64,000 nt of DNA from Bacteroidales bacterium UBA1800. Lineage in GTDB: Bacteria; Bacteroidota; Bacteroidia; Bacteroidales; VadinHA17. Shown here piece after piece: positions 1-8,662 of this stretch (position 1 is the stretch's first letter; each line of letters opens with the position of its first letter). The notes under the pieces were generated by a model. It saw only the letters and a list, made by a program, of their open reading frames with translations. It had not been told where the DNA came from and did not search any database. The DNA lies in assembly GCA_002319915.1 (NCBI GenBank), contig DCFQ01000021.1:106271-170270 (forward strand), read 5' to 3'. The position numbers and the translations under genes were made by a program.

Positions 1-1200
1 ACTGGACGGCACATCAAACAAAAAATCATTAAATGGATACCTGGTTACGTGTATCCTCTTCACCTCCTCGTAGAGAAGCCTCCTGAACTCATCGAGGTTC
101 TCCCTGGTGATTGCTGAGATGAAGATCGTCTTATGATGCTTGTCCGAGGCCATCCATGATCTCCTGAGGTCGTCGAGCGAATAGTTCTCCTTTTTCACGG
201 GGGTCAGGTCATCCTCATCCTTTGCCGAATAAGTAAACGCGTCAATCTTGTTAAAGACAAGTATCATGGGTTTACCGGATGAACCAAGCTCCTTTAATGT
301 CTCGTTGACAACACTGATCTGGTCTTCGAACCCGGCATGGGATATATCCACTACATGCAGTAGCAGATCCGAATCCCTGACCTCGTCAAGGGTCGATTTG
401 AACGATTCTACAAGATCATGGGGCAGCTTCCTGATAAAGCCCACTGTATCCGAAAGGAGGAATGGCAGGTTCCCTATGACCACTTTCCTTACAGTTGTAT
501 CGAGGGTGGCGAAGAGCTTGTTTTCGGCAAACACGTCCGATTTGCTCAGGAGGTTCATTATTGTCGACTTGCCGACGTTGGTATACCCGACAAGGGCCAC
601 CCTCACCATCTTCCCCCTGTTTTTGCGCTGGGTGGTCATCTGGATGTCGATCTTCTTCAGCTGGTCCTTGAGGAGGGAGATCCTGTCCCTGATAATTCTC
701 CTGTCGGTCTCGATTTCCGTTTCGCCCGGGCCCCTCAACCCGATGCCTCCCCTCTGGCGCTCCAGGTGGGTCCACATCCTTGTAAGGCGAGGGAGCATGT
801 ACTGAAGCTGTGCAAGCTCGACCTGGGTTCTTGCATACGAGGTTCTTGCACGGGTGGCAAATATATCGAGTATAAGGTTTGTCCGGTCGAGCACCCGGCA
901 GCTAAGTGCATTCTCAATATTCCGAAGCTGGCTGGGGGAAAGCTCGTCATCGAAGATCGCCAGGTCGATCCCGTTTTCTGTCACGAAGCCGGCTATCTCT
1001 GAGATCTTCCCGGATCCCACAAAAGTCCGGGGATCCTGCATATCAAGTTTCTGGAGAAATGTTCTTACCGGCTCGGCGCCTGCGGTTTCAGCAAGGAATG
1101 CGAGTTCTGACAAGAAATCCCGCGCCTGGTCCTCTTCCTGCCCGGGGTAGACCAATCCAACCAGGATTGCCTTCTCTCCCCTTCTTTCAGTATTGATCAT
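1..1200 (-). CDS. hflX: GTPase HflX (3' end beyond window)
   Basis: HflX is a ribosome-associated GTPase that splits stalled or hibernating 70S ribosomes. The reading frame starts at ATG 1200 and is still open at base 1, so about 400 residues are present and only the C-terminal end is missing. Visible features are the N-terminal HflX domain, the family glycine-rich stretch GGIGLRGPGE near residue 151, the P-loop GYTNVGKST near 205, the G3 motif DTVGF near 251 and the G4 motif NKID near 317. The GTPase domain ends in the expected HflX C-terminal region. No partner gene is evident; the next gene on the same strand begins its stop 100 bases upstream. Confidence 0.96.
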   Translation of the reverse strand, partial: MINTERRGEKAILVGLVYPGQEEDQARDFLSELAFLAETAGAEPVRTFLQKLDMQDPRTFVGSGKISEIAGFVTENGIDLAIFDDELSPSQLRNIENALSCRVLDRTNLILDIFATRARTSYARTQVELAQLQYMLPRLTRMWTHLERQRGGIGLRGPGETEIETDRRIIRDRISLLKDQLKKIDIQMTTQRKNRGKMVRVALVGYTNVGKSTIMNLLSKSDVFAENKLFATLDTTVRKVVIGNLPFLLSDTVGFIRKLPHDLVESFKSTLDEVRDSDLLLHVVDISHAGFEDQISVVNETLKELGSSGKPMILVFNKIDAFTYSAKDEDDLTPVKKENYSLDDLRRSWMASDKHHKTIFISAITRENLDEFRRLLYEEVKRIHVTRYPFNDFLFDVPSS

Positions 1201-1213
1201 CAAATACTCTGTG

Positions 1214-1294
1214 TTACCGGTTGCCTGTTTCCGGTGATGGTGTGATCCGGTCCTGCAGTAAACTGATGATCATCTGCCAACCGGCAACCGGCAA
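1214..1294. repeat. imperfect inverted repeat, CCGGTTGCC-rich
   Basis: TTACCGGTTGCC at 1214-1225 pairs with GGCAACCGGCAA at 1283-1294 (11 of 12 positions), and the right arm itself contains a tandem CCGGCAA. It fills the gap between the lipoprotein stop and the hflX start. There is no T-tract after it on either strand, so a classical terminator is not supported; similar degenerate motifs occur at 9535-9645 and 46970-47000. Confidence 0.5.
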
Positions 1295-1300
1295 CCCGGG

Positions 1301-2473
1301 TTAATTAATAAATCTCCTGTTGTTCTGGACCGCCCCGTTTATGGCCTGCTTGAGCGATTCAGAGCATCTCAGCACCATTTCCTCATCTGAGGGGAATGGG
1401 ACTACCTGGGTCTTTGTCTTTTCAAGCTGGTAAGCATTCAGGGCACCTGCATCGCCAATTGCACGTGCTGAAACATTCTCAAATGCCGATCTTGCTCCGA
1501 TTGGATCCTTCTTGACAACCTTATTCGGATTCATCTGAATGACCTCCACGGTTCCGTCGATCTGGCAGGCCTTGGTCTGGACGGTCTCGACAAGTGCGCA
1601 CTGCAGGGTCTTATATTTCTTTGTCTTGATATCGTTGCCAGCCGTATCTTTCCTTACATTCCCGTTCTTATCAAGCTCATAGCTGTAACCGTCTTCCACC
1701 TGCCGTTTGATGACCGAATCCCGTTGCATAGACTGGTCAGGGGAAACCCCTATTGTTCTCACGACAACATTTTCATAGTAGTCGAACTGCGTATTTCCAC
1801 CGAGGTCCTCTGTATGGTACTCGACCCATTCGCTGTTGAGCCTGGGCAGATCGATGGAAAGCAGGTCCTGTTCAAACTCCTTCGGGAACTGGATCGCCGA
1901 AGTATTCTGCAGGGTTATCAGGACCCTGCTCATGCCGCGGAATTTTGATTCCTCAATCCTGCTGTCGATACCCTCATAGTCTCCCACATATTCCTTTGCC
2001 CTGGCGAACTCATAAAAAGCCTGCCTGTACGAATCCTTGGTTCCGACTTTCATAAGCTCATTGCCATGGCCAAAATAGAAGTCAGCCGATTTCTTTTTCG
2101 CGGCGACCATTTCAGGCATATAGTCCATATACGGGTATTCAATGCTCTGACCATTAAGGTTAATCGGGGTAACTGTGCGAACCATGCTCTGCCTGTCACT
2201 TAATCTCTTATTTATCAAATATATCTCATCCCAGTTTGCCGGTTTGCCTTCGAGTTTAAGGAACCTCAGCCTTTCATTGTCCTGATCATTGAGCAGCTTA
2301 AAGGACCTGTCGAGGACGGCAGCTTGTTTTGAATCGCGCGAATCCTTCCGCAATTGCCTTACCGCCTTATCGAGTGCAGCCTCGTAGTTCCCTTTCTCGA
2401 GCTGCTTTTTTGATGAACCGCATCCTGCAAGGATCATTGCCAGGATGAATAATAAAGAAACAAGCTTTTTCAT
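1301..2473 (-). CDS. conserved hypothetical lipoprotein
   Basis: The product is 390 residues and begins with a lipoprotein signal peptide ending in the lipobox LAGC (Cys at about residue 18), so it should be anchored in the envelope. The first ~60 residues after the lipobox look like a TPR-type helical pair (GNYEAALDKAVRQL). The rest is mixed alpha/beta without a motif I recognise; three cysteines lie in the second half. ATG 2473 is the only sensible start because the signal peptide begins there. It lies 84 bases downstream of the TonB-family gene on the same strand, and the spacer is closed by a perfect inverted repeat, so co-transcription with control at the junction is possible. I do not assign a function. 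Confidence 0.8.
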   Translation of the reverse strand: MKKLVSLLFILAMILAGCGSSKKQLEKGNYEAALDKAVRQLRKDSRDSKQAAVLDRSFKLLNDQDNERLRFLKLEGKPANWDEIYLINKRLSDRQSMVRTVTPINLNGQSIEYPYMDYMPEMVAAKKKSADFYFGHGNELMKVGTKDSYRQAFYEFARAKEYVGDYEGIDSRIEESKFRGMSRVLITLQNTSAIQFPKEFEQDLLSIDLPRLNSEWVEYHTEDLGGNTQFDYYENVVVRTIGVSPDQSMQRDSVIKRQVEDGYSYELDKNGNVRKDTAGNDIKTKKYKTLQCALVETVQTKACQIDGTVEVIQMNPNKVVKKDPIGARSAFENVSARAIGDAGALNAYQLEKTKTQVVPFPSDEEMVLRCSESLKQAINGAVQNNRRFIN

Positions 2474-2474
2474 T

Positions 2475-2575
2475 TTAAGTTTTATTTATTCTCAGGTTAG
2501 ATAAAATGTTATCCGTGTCAGTTATTTATAACTCACTAACCTCTTTATTATTATAGTTCAATAAATAAAACTTAA
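2475..2575. repeat. perfect 16-bp inverted repeat across gene junction
   Basis: TTAAGTTTTATTTATT at 2475-2490 is the exact reverse complement of AATAAATAAAACTTAA at 2560-2575. The arms are 69 bases apart. On the minus-strand transcript the first arm is the final codons and part of the stop of the TonB-family gene, and the second arm ends two bases before the ATG of the lipoprotein gene. A transcript spanning the junction could fold so that the start region of the second gene is in a stem. Confidence 0.75.
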
Positions 2576-3382
2576 GGGTATCTGGAACCGGACCCTGACC
2601 GGCTGTCCCCTCTGGAGGCCTGGGGTCCATTTGGGAGATTCTGAAATAGCCTTGATCGCCTCACTATCGAGGACCGGATCAACGCCTTTGATCACCATCA
2701 CATTGCTGACGGTGCCGTCTTTTTCCACGATGAAAGTAAGGAATACGGTACCCCTTATCTTTTTATCAATTGCTTCCTTCGGATAATTTGTCCTTTTTGC
2801 CACCCAGTCGCGGAACTTTGAAAAATCTCCGCCTTTGAATGATGGCATTACCTCAACCTGGAAAAATGCCTCATCGCTGTCCCCATTGCCTTCGCCTGAA
2901 AGCAGGTTGTCGCCGGTGCCGGTACCAATAATATCGATCTTGTCGTTGTCAGTTGAGGCAAGTACCTCATCAACAGTTATCTGTGTCTGCTGAAGCGGAT
3001 CCAGGCTGTCGACCACCACAGGCGGAACATATCTTACGCTCTCCTGGATCCTCTGTGCTGCCGGAGGAGGTGGCGTTGGCGGGACATAAACCTGCTCCGG
3101 TGGTGAGTTCAGGTTTTCCATCCTCACCTGGACGTAAGCTCTCCCTCCTGACATCACCCTGTCGGGCTTCCGGGAAAGAAGGAAGGGGATCCATACTGCC
3201 AGTGAAACCAGGACAATTGCGATCACCGTCCCGGTATTAAGTGTCGGGGCATATTTCTTCCTTAACTGATATGCACCGTAATTCTTGTTGCGATTTTCAA
3301 ATATGAGGTCGTCGAAATCTCCGATCACAGAAGATCCTTGATCACCAGTACCAGATACCTTATTGGCTTTCTTTGTTTTCAT
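2558..3382 (-). CDS. TonB-family protein (energy transducer)
   Basis: TonB-family proteins couple the inner-membrane proton motive force to outer-membrane transporters. From ATG 3382 the product is 274 residues: a short cytoplasmic segment with the Bacteroidota motif FENRNKNYGAYQLR, one membrane helix (about residues 48-66), a proline-rich periplasmic stretch (PPTPPPPA), and a C-terminal TonB fold with YPKEAIDKKIRGTVFL and SPKWTPGLQRGQPV. An upstream TTG (3421) would add 13 residues, but the ATG is preferred. A good promoter lies at 3493-3523. No exbB/exbD is beside it. The last codons form one arm of an inverted repeat with the leader of the next gene. Confidence 0.92.
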   Translation of the reverse strand: MKTKKANKVSGTGDQGSSVIGDFDDLIFENRNKNYGAYQLRKKYAPTLNTGTVIAIVLVSLAVWIPFLLSRKPDRVMSGGRAYVQVRMENLNSPPEQVYVPPTPPPPAAQRIQESVRYVPPVVVDSLDPLQQTQITVDEVLASTDNDKIDIIGTGTGDNLLSGEGNGDSDEAFFQVEVMPSFKGGDFSKFRDWVAKRTNYPKEAIDKKIRGTVFLTFIVEKDGTVSNVMVIKGVDPVLDSEAIKAISESPKWTPGLQRGQPVRVRFQIPLSFIY

Positions 3383-3492
3383 TCTTAAAGGAATCTGCCA
3401 ATCCAAAACCCTCCGACTCAACTTCCGATGTCAGGAATGTAAATGCCATGCCTGAAGCCTGACTATAATTGCTGATCCCGGCAAATTCCGCA

Positions 3493-3523
3493 CAAAAATA
3501 CTAATTCGGATTTTCCTCACAAA
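3493..3523 (-). promoter_or_regulatory. Bacteroidota-type promoter for the TonB-family gene
   Basis: On the minus strand a -33 element TTTG (plus 3520-3523) is followed after 19 bases by the -7 element TATTTTTG (plus 3493-3500), a full match to the TTTG / TAnnTTTG consensus. Transcription would start near 3486, giving a leader of roughly 100 bases. Confidence 0.55.
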
Positions 3524-3550
3524 GCTTTCAACATGAGCATTTCGTTAAAG

Positions 3551-3581
3551 TTTCATAATTGACTATTTTTTCTTACATTTG
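3551..3581 (+). promoter_or_regulatory. promoter for tRNA-Ala
   Basis: The -7 element TACATTTG at 3574-3581 fits TAnnTTTG, with TTTC at 3551-3554 as a weak -33 element 19 bases upstream. The predicted start lies about 12-15 bases before the mature tRNA. It is divergent from the TonB-family promoter. Confidence 0.5.
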
Positions 3582-3601
3582 AACCGCCCGAAGGGCAGCA
3601 C

Positions 3602-3675
3602 GGGGGTTTAGCTCAGTTGGCTAGAGCGTGTGACTGGCAGTCACAAGGTCAGGGGTTCGATTCCCCTAATCTCCA
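3602..3675 (+). tRNA. tRNA-Ala (anticodon GGC)
   Basis: A complete cloverleaf of 74 bases: acceptor GGGGGTT with AATCTCC, D-stem GCTC/GAGC, anticodon stem TGTGA/TCACA with loop CTGGCAG, T-stem AGGGG/CCCCT with loop TTCGATT, discriminator A. The anticodon GGC reads the alanine codon GCC, and the acceptor carries the G3-U70 wobble pair that marks alanine tRNAs. CCA is not encoded. Confidence 0.97.
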
Positions 3676-3699
3676 CCCGGATAACGTGCACAATAATAC

Positions 3700-3740
3700 A
3701 AAATCCTGTAAACTTAAAATTCACAGGATTTTTTGTTTTT
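3700..3740 (+). terminator. rho-independent terminator after tRNA-Ala
   Basis: AAAATCCTGTAAA at 3700-3712 pairs with TTCACAGGATTTT at 3720-3732 (12 of 13 positions), followed by the T-rich stretch TTGTTTTT. It begins 25 bases after the tRNA, so the tRNA is probably transcribed alone. Confidence 0.8.
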
Positions 3741-3885
3741 CCTCCTGTGCAAAAAATTCCCTTTAAATGTATATTCCCGGGTACCCGACAGTTGAACAAA
3801 AAAATAATAGTACAATTCCCATATCTCAGCCGGGATGCAGGCAACCTCAGGCAATTACGCTTTTGAGGTATCATTGAACTAAATT

Positions 3886-6306
3886 TTAATTAGCCAATGT
3901 TTCCGGCAGAACCAGCTTAATAAAATGAACCTGGCCGGCCGCATCACTTGCCATGATGGTGCGCCCATCAGATGCAACCGTACAGGAAAGAAACTGCCAG
4001 TCACCGGTGAAAGATGCCAGGAAACGGGAAGATGTCAAATCCCACAGGATAATCTTATTATTCCATGCACATGAGACAATTCTACCATTGGCTGAAACGG
4101 CAAGGGCCCTGGCGGTTCTGACAGGGCTTTGCTTTGAGTGAATGGGGCCGCTGGAGGATGAAAAATCACAAATGATTCTTTTGACATTATCACCATATGG
4201 AACCTTATCAAACATCAGATTCCAAATCCATTTGAGGTCGTTGGACAAAGTCCACGGGACAGCCTTTTCAACGGGCTTCTTCCTGGCAGCTTTGAGTCCA
4301 GTGGCATTACCTTCAATTTCATGCAGCAGCTTGCCGGAAGCGACATCCCACACCATTAAGGTCTCATTGTCAGCAACAAACAGCACCTTTCCGTCAGTTG
4401 TCGTTGCCAGTCCCACTGAAGTGGATTTGATATGTTCATAGCCATTGCCACTGTGCAAGGTATGAAGCAGGTTACCTGAAACGCCATCCCAAACATTGAC
4501 GGTATAATCAACTGATGCGGACACAATGCTCCCGTCAGAAGCCACCTTCACGGCAGCAATCACCCGCTGATGGGCAAGTTCTTTCATATGCCGGATGAAT
4601 TTGCCGGAATCAGGATCGAGTATTCCAAGCTTTAAATTGAATTCTTTCGGATATGGACAGACCACCTTGCCATCCATTGTCAGATCCAGGCAAAGGAGAT
4701 TGGAATTGCCAAAGATTTTTATGTTTTGAAGAAGCCTGCCTGAAGAAATGTCCCAGACTTTTATAAAATCTTCATACCCGCCTGTCACAAGAGCCTTGTC
4801 ATCAGGCGTGATAACAATTGCCTCGACGTTATCGGAGTTGCCTTCGAGGATGCCGAGCATTCTGCCGGAATCAAGGTCCCAGACCCTGAGGGTGTTGTCG
4901 GTGCCGCCTGACACTGCTTTATCGCTGCCTGTAACTGCCAGCGCATTTATAATACCACTAAAGCTTTCAGTGGCGGACTTTAGTTTAACGGGGGACAAAT
5001 CCCAAACCCGCAGGGTATGATCCATGGATCCTGACACCAGGTGTCCATCCGAAGTCATTGCCAGGTCAAAAATAAATCCGATACGGAATACTTGACTATT
5101 CAGGAGTTTTCCGCTAGCTATGTCCCAGATCATAAACTTATCATTCGATCCTGAAACGACTTTACCGTCGTGGGTTGCTGCAACTGCTGTGACCGAATCC
5201 TTATGGCCTCTCAAAGTGCGGAGCAACCTGCCGGAAGCAATATCCCAAATCCTGACTGTTTGATCATTTGAGGCTGATATTGCCTTGCCGTCCTGAGTTG
5301 CAACAACTTTAAAAATGATGCCCGTATGTCCTCTCAGGCGCCGAAGCAGTTCCCCTGTATCCGGATCCCAGACTGCAAGCGATAAGTCTTTTGATGCTGA
5401 CACAATCATTCCGTCTGAAGTGACAGCCACAGCTGTGACCCAGCCGAAATGTCCCTTCAGAGTGCGAAGGAGCATACCTGAGGCAATATCCCATACCTTT
5501 ACAGTGCGATCAGCTGATGCAGATATAACTTTGCCGTCCGGGGTCACGGCAACAGCAAATACTACGCCTGAATGTCCTTTCAGGGTGCTGAGATTCCTGC
5601 CTGACTCAATGTCCCAAATCTTTACTGTATGATCACCTGAAGCAGAAACAACTTTCCCGCCTTTTGCCACACAAACTGATTTAACAGGAGCGGTATGTCC
5701 CTCCATAGTATGAACGAGCTTTCCAGTTGCCTGTTCCCAGACTTTAACGATATTGTCTCTAGCCCCGGTAACTATTTTGCCTTCTGCCGCCACAGCCACT
5801 GAAAAGACCGGTCCGGCATGGCCTTCAAAGGTTTGGAGCAAAAACCCTACAGGGGTTGTCAGGGTTGTCCCTGTAGGTTTAAGCCAGGGGGAACCTCTCC
5901 AGATGCATGCACCCTGCAATAATTTTTGAGTTCCAGGTAAAGAACTTGAAAGTAATCTCCCTGTTAATTGGCCGGCCAGTTGAGTGTCGTCTTCAGTAAT
6001 TGCATGAGATGACATTTTTAATGCAGCCCGGATCAACCGAAGGCTTTCCGGCACCGTTGGAAGCAAGAGATCATAATCTCCGGTCAATGACAGCAATCCA
6101 AGAGATCTTAATTTCAAGTGAATGAAGAAGAAATCAGTCAGGGTGTCCTCTATTCCATCATACTCACCGGTTTGAGCCTGCTGGTATGGCAGCTCCGCAA
6201 GTTTTCTTATGTTTGGTCTTAGATTTTTAGGAGCGTCCAAACAAAGGGGCTGCCTCAAATAATAATCTGCAATTGTGCGGTGATAATCTTTAAGTCGGTC
6301 GCTCAT
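3886..6306 (-). CDS. WD40 double-propeller protein, possible N-terminally truncated STAND protein
   Basis: The 806-residue product has about 14 WD40 repeats from residue ~155 to the end, enough for two seven-bladed propellers. Repeats 1-9 are regular (GHxxxVxxVAVTxDGKxVSASxDxTVKVWDxxSG); the later ones are degenerate. Such propellers bind proteins or ligands. The first ~150 residues are helical with no signal peptide and include HRTIADYYLRQP, NIRKLAELPYQQ and DYDLLLPTVPESLRLI. In my knowledge this pattern sits just after the NACHT ATPase in STAND proteins with WD40 tails, so the ATPase part seems absent: there is no Walker A. A TAA stop lies immediately in frame before the ATG and the DUF4249 gene ends 8 bases upstream, so the missing part is not next door. 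Either a gene remnant or a free-standing sensor module. Confidence 0.88.
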   Translation of the reverse strand: MSDRLKDYHRTIADYYLRQPLCLDAPKNLRPNIRKLAELPYQQAQTGEYDGIEDTLTDFFFIHLKLRSLGLLSLTGDYDLLLPTVPESLRLIRAALKMSSHAITEDDTQLAGQLTGRLLSSSLPGTQKLLQGACIWRGSPWLKPTGTTLTTPVGFLLQTFEGHAGPVFSVAVAAEGKIVTGARDNIVKVWEQATGKLVHTMEGHTAPVKSVCVAKGGKVVSASGDHTVKIWDIESGRNLSTLKGHSGVVFAVAVTPDGKVISASADRTVKVWDIASGMLLRTLKGHFGWVTAVAVTSDGMIVSASKDLSLAVWDPDTGELLRRLRGHTGIIFKVVATQDGKAISASNDQTVRIWDIASGRLLRTLRGHKDSVTAVAATHDGKVVSGSNDKFMIWDIASGKLLNSQVFRIGFIFDLAMTSDGHLVSGSMDHTLRVWDLSPVKLKSATESFSGIINALAVTGSDKAVSGGTDNTLRVWDLDSGRMLGILEGNSDNVEAIVITPDDKALVTGGYEDFIKVWDISSGRLLQNIKIFGNSNLLCLDLTMDGKVVCPYPKEFNLKLGILDPDSGKFIRHMKELAHQRVIAAVKVASDGSIVSASVDYTVNVWDGVSGNLLHTLHSGNGYEHIKSTSVGLATTTDGKVLFVADNETLMVWDVASGKLLHEIEGNATGLKAARKKPVEKAVPWTLSNDLKWIWNLMFDKVPYGDNVKRIICDFSSSSGPIHSKQSPVRTARALAVSANGRIVSCAWNNKIILWDLTSSRFLASFTGDWQFLSCTVASDGRTIMASDAAGQVHFIKLVLPETLAN

Positions 6307-6314
6307 TTATCGGT

Positions 6315-7460
6315 CTACTCTTCCGGGTCATACCAGAAATCCGGCTTGACAAGAGTCCCCCTGACGGTGCAGTCAGCACAGGAATGCTCATTGGTGGTAA
6401 TCTCAACATTGCCGCACGATCCGTGGCATTCGTAAAGGATCCACCTGGTGGTGTTAATATTGGGAATCATGGAAGCATCCGGAAGATAAAATGTATCGGC
6501 AGGGCAGTTCCGGTAAAGATTGACAAGTCCCTTGAATGTTTCCTGTACATAGATCCTTTTTGATGTCTTTGCCGATACGCTGAAATAGCCAAGCACCTGC
6601 TCTGAGGGTTCTTCAAGGCAGATCATGTTACTGGGTGTTGAATATGGTATGGTACCATAAAGCCCGCCTGTATTCTGGGTCACGTTCCGCAGCTTATCCC
6701 AGAATTCAAATTCCCTGTCGGAGAGCGAGTACTGATTAACCAGGATGCTGTATCTTTCTGCCAGCCTGTCTGTCTGATTTGTAATAAATGTAACCGGCTG
6801 CCGGGTAATCCTATCCTGCGAAAGGACCGAAGTGCTCTTTATGTTGATGGCTTGCGAGTTTTCCGCAACCCAGCATCTCTTATTGACAACCGACACCCAT
6901 GGTACAAGTATTTTCCAGGTCTCGGTGAAATCCCACCTGTAGTATCTGCAGGTGCCTGCCGGATCATGGGTGTCGAGGTAAATGCGGCATCCTTCCTGAG
7001 CGCCGGAGTACTGAGTCGCCGCCCTGATCGTTTCCTTCTCAAAGTAGATGCTGTCGATCCCGGGGACTGCTCTCATCTCGACGGGTTCGGATTCATAGGT
7101 GTAATGATTGCTAGCTGCATTGTTCGTCTCAATATGCAGAGTGTATGTCCGCCCTACGATTCCCCTGAATGTGGCTGTATCAGAACAATATGTGCCCGGT
7201 TCCTCAGACTCGGCAAACTGAAAGACATGCCCCAGGTCATCATACACCGCCACGTCACAGCCGGAAACAGGAACACTTTCAATTTCACCGGGAGTGATTG
7301 ACCAGAATAACTTAACTTTGCAGATCTCCGGCTGGTCTGTTATCAACCCGTTAACGACAAGATAATAACGTGTTGTATGCAGATCAGGTGTGAATTTTTC
7401 AACACAACCCGCTGCTATCAGGCACAATACTATCACCAATGATGAAAAAAACACCTTCAT
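6315..7460 (-). CDS. DUF4249 family lipoprotein
   Basis: The start at ATG 7460 places a signal peptide with lipobox IAAGC at the N-terminus; a GTG at 7544 and an ATG at 7466 are less likely. The product is 381 residues, probably on the outer-membrane periplasmic face or cell surface. The N-terminal beta domain carries the DUF4249 pattern (CVEKFTPDL, YYLVVNGLITDQ, then GCDVAVYDDLGHVFQF and FRGIVGRTYTLHIET). DUF4249 genes normally follow a TonB-dependent receptor gene; none is present here, so this copy is an orphan. Several cysteines near the C-terminus (CHGSCGN, CADC) are a local peculiarity that could form disulphides or bind metal. The WD40 gene starts 8 bases after its stop. Confidence 0.85.
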   Translation of the reverse strand: MKVFFSSLVIVLCLIAAGCVEKFTPDLHTTRYYLVVNGLITDQPEICKVKLFWSITPGEIESVPVSGCDVAVYDDLGHVFQFAESEEPGTYCSDTATFRGIVGRTYTLHIETNNAASNHYTYESEPVEMRAVPGIDSIYFEKETIRAATQYSGAQEGCRIYLDTHDPAGTCRYYRWDFTETWKILVPWVSVVNKRCWVAENSQAINIKSTSVLSQDRITRQPVTFITNQTDRLAERYSILVNQYSLSDREFEFWDKLRNVTQNTGGLYGTIPYSTPSNMICLEEPSEQVLGYFSVSAKTSKRIYVQETFKGLVNLYRNCPADTFYLPDASMIPNINTTRWILYECHGSCGNVEITTNEHSCADCTVRGTLVKPDFWYDPEE

Positions 7461-7651
7461 ATGCATTGAAAAAAGAACCAAATATTTACAACGGGATTGA
7501 TATGAATTATTGTCCTGTATATATCTCACAATTTCAATCTTCACTCACCCGACAATTTTTAACCACGAAAAGTAAGTAAAATAATTATATTTAAACTTCG
7601 GTTTTGCTTTTTCTGCTGATGAATAAAATGACGGCAATTATTTTTTGAGGA

Positions 7652-8662
7652 ATGAAGAGAATTTTGACCTGTTTGATCCCTGAATGCATGCTGATAAGCC
7701 TGTTAGTTATCGCAGGCTGCAAAAAAGAAGAAAAGAGCCTCCCGGTGCTTATTACTGTCCCTGCTTCCGGAATCAGGGCAACCTCGGTAGTAATGGGAGG
7801 ACAGATCGCCTGGGACGGCGGGACGGAGATCACTGCAAGGGGGACTTGCTGGGGGACTGAACCGAACCCTGACAAATCAGGTTCTTTCGTTATCAGCGGT
7901 AAGGGGTCCGGCACATTCAAGTGCACCCTGACAGGATTATCGCCCACTACTATTTATTATGGGAGGGCTTTTGCCACAAACGGCAGCGGCACCGCTTTCG
8001 GTGGCGAAGTTAAATTCACTACAGCCAGAGCGTATCCCCCTACTGTGGAGACGATTGTCGATCCGACCAGGATCTCTTATTATGTGGCGAATATTATAAC
8101 CCATATCTATAGTGACGGCGGAGCACCCATTACCGCGAAGGGGATATGCTGGGGCCTCAACGCAAACCCCGACGTGGTTAATGATAACAGGTATGAAAAC
8201 ACCCAACCCATTGACACCTTCAGCAACAGTTACATGTGCAACATCGGGCCGCTGATGCCTAATTCCGACTATCACGTCAGGGCCTATGCCATAAATTCGG
8301 CTGGCACCTCTTACGGGATCGACAAATTGATAACTACACTGCCAGTGCCCCAGGTAACTACCGATATACCGTATGAGATCACGGACAATTCTGCAACAGT
8401 CGGCGGCAATACAACTCTGACCGGGGAGGATGTCATCGTCGAAATAGGGGTTTTTTACAACACAGCCCCGAATCCCACAATCAGCCATCACCAGGTAATA
8501 TCCACGTCAACCGTTTCCGGTGAATTTACATGCAGCCTCAGCAATCTCACCCCGGCAACAATATACTATGTCAGGGCTTATGTATCATGGGTCCATTCAT
8601 CCCGGCCCTGGGAGACCGTATACACGGTTTACGGGAATGAAGTGACTTTCACAACGAATTAA
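7652..8662 (+). CDS. lipoprotein with three fibronectin-III-like modules
   Basis: A 336-residue lipoprotein: signal peptide with lipobox VIAGC (Cys about residue 23), then three ~95-residue beta-sandwich-like repeats. Each repeat has the pattern GTCWGTEPNP or GICWGLNANPD, then G..F.C.L..L.P.T.YYVRAYA, then G.....FTT. The third repeat is divergent (IGVFYNTAPNP). Modules of this kind are common in exported Bacteroidota proteins and probably act as spacers or binding modules; I see no catalytic domain. The same module occurs in the cupredoxin lipoprotein at 19862-20521. A stem-loop follows the stop codon. Confidence 0.82.
   Translation: MKRILTCLIPECMLISLLVIAGCKKEEKSLPVLITVPASGIRATSVVMGGQIAWDGGTEITARGTCWGTEPNPDKSGSFVISGKGSGTFKCTLTGLSPTTIYYGRAFATNGSGTAFGGEVKFTTARAYPPTVETIVDPTRISYYVANIITHIYSDGGAPITAKGICWGLNANPDVVNDNRYENTQPIDTFSNSYMCNIGPLMPNSDYHVRAYAINSAGTSYGIDKLITTLPVPQVTTDIPYEITDNSATVGGNTTLTGEDVIVEIGVFYNTAPNPTISHHQVISTSTVSGEFTCSLSNLTPATIYYVRAYVSWVHSSRPWETVYTVYGNEVTFTTN

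Noticed and set aside
418..1002. 194-residue open frame on the plus strand over hflX
   Set aside because: Shadow of the HflX coding strand; HflX is recognised by several motifs.
3630..3866. 78-residue frame across the tRNA-Ala 3' end
   Set aside because: It overlaps the tRNA and its terminator, so it is not a gene.
3886..6306. CRISPR-like or tandem DNA repeat in the WD40 gene
   Set aside because: The repeats are protein-level WD40 units of ~41 residues with drifting codons, not identical spaced DNA repeats.
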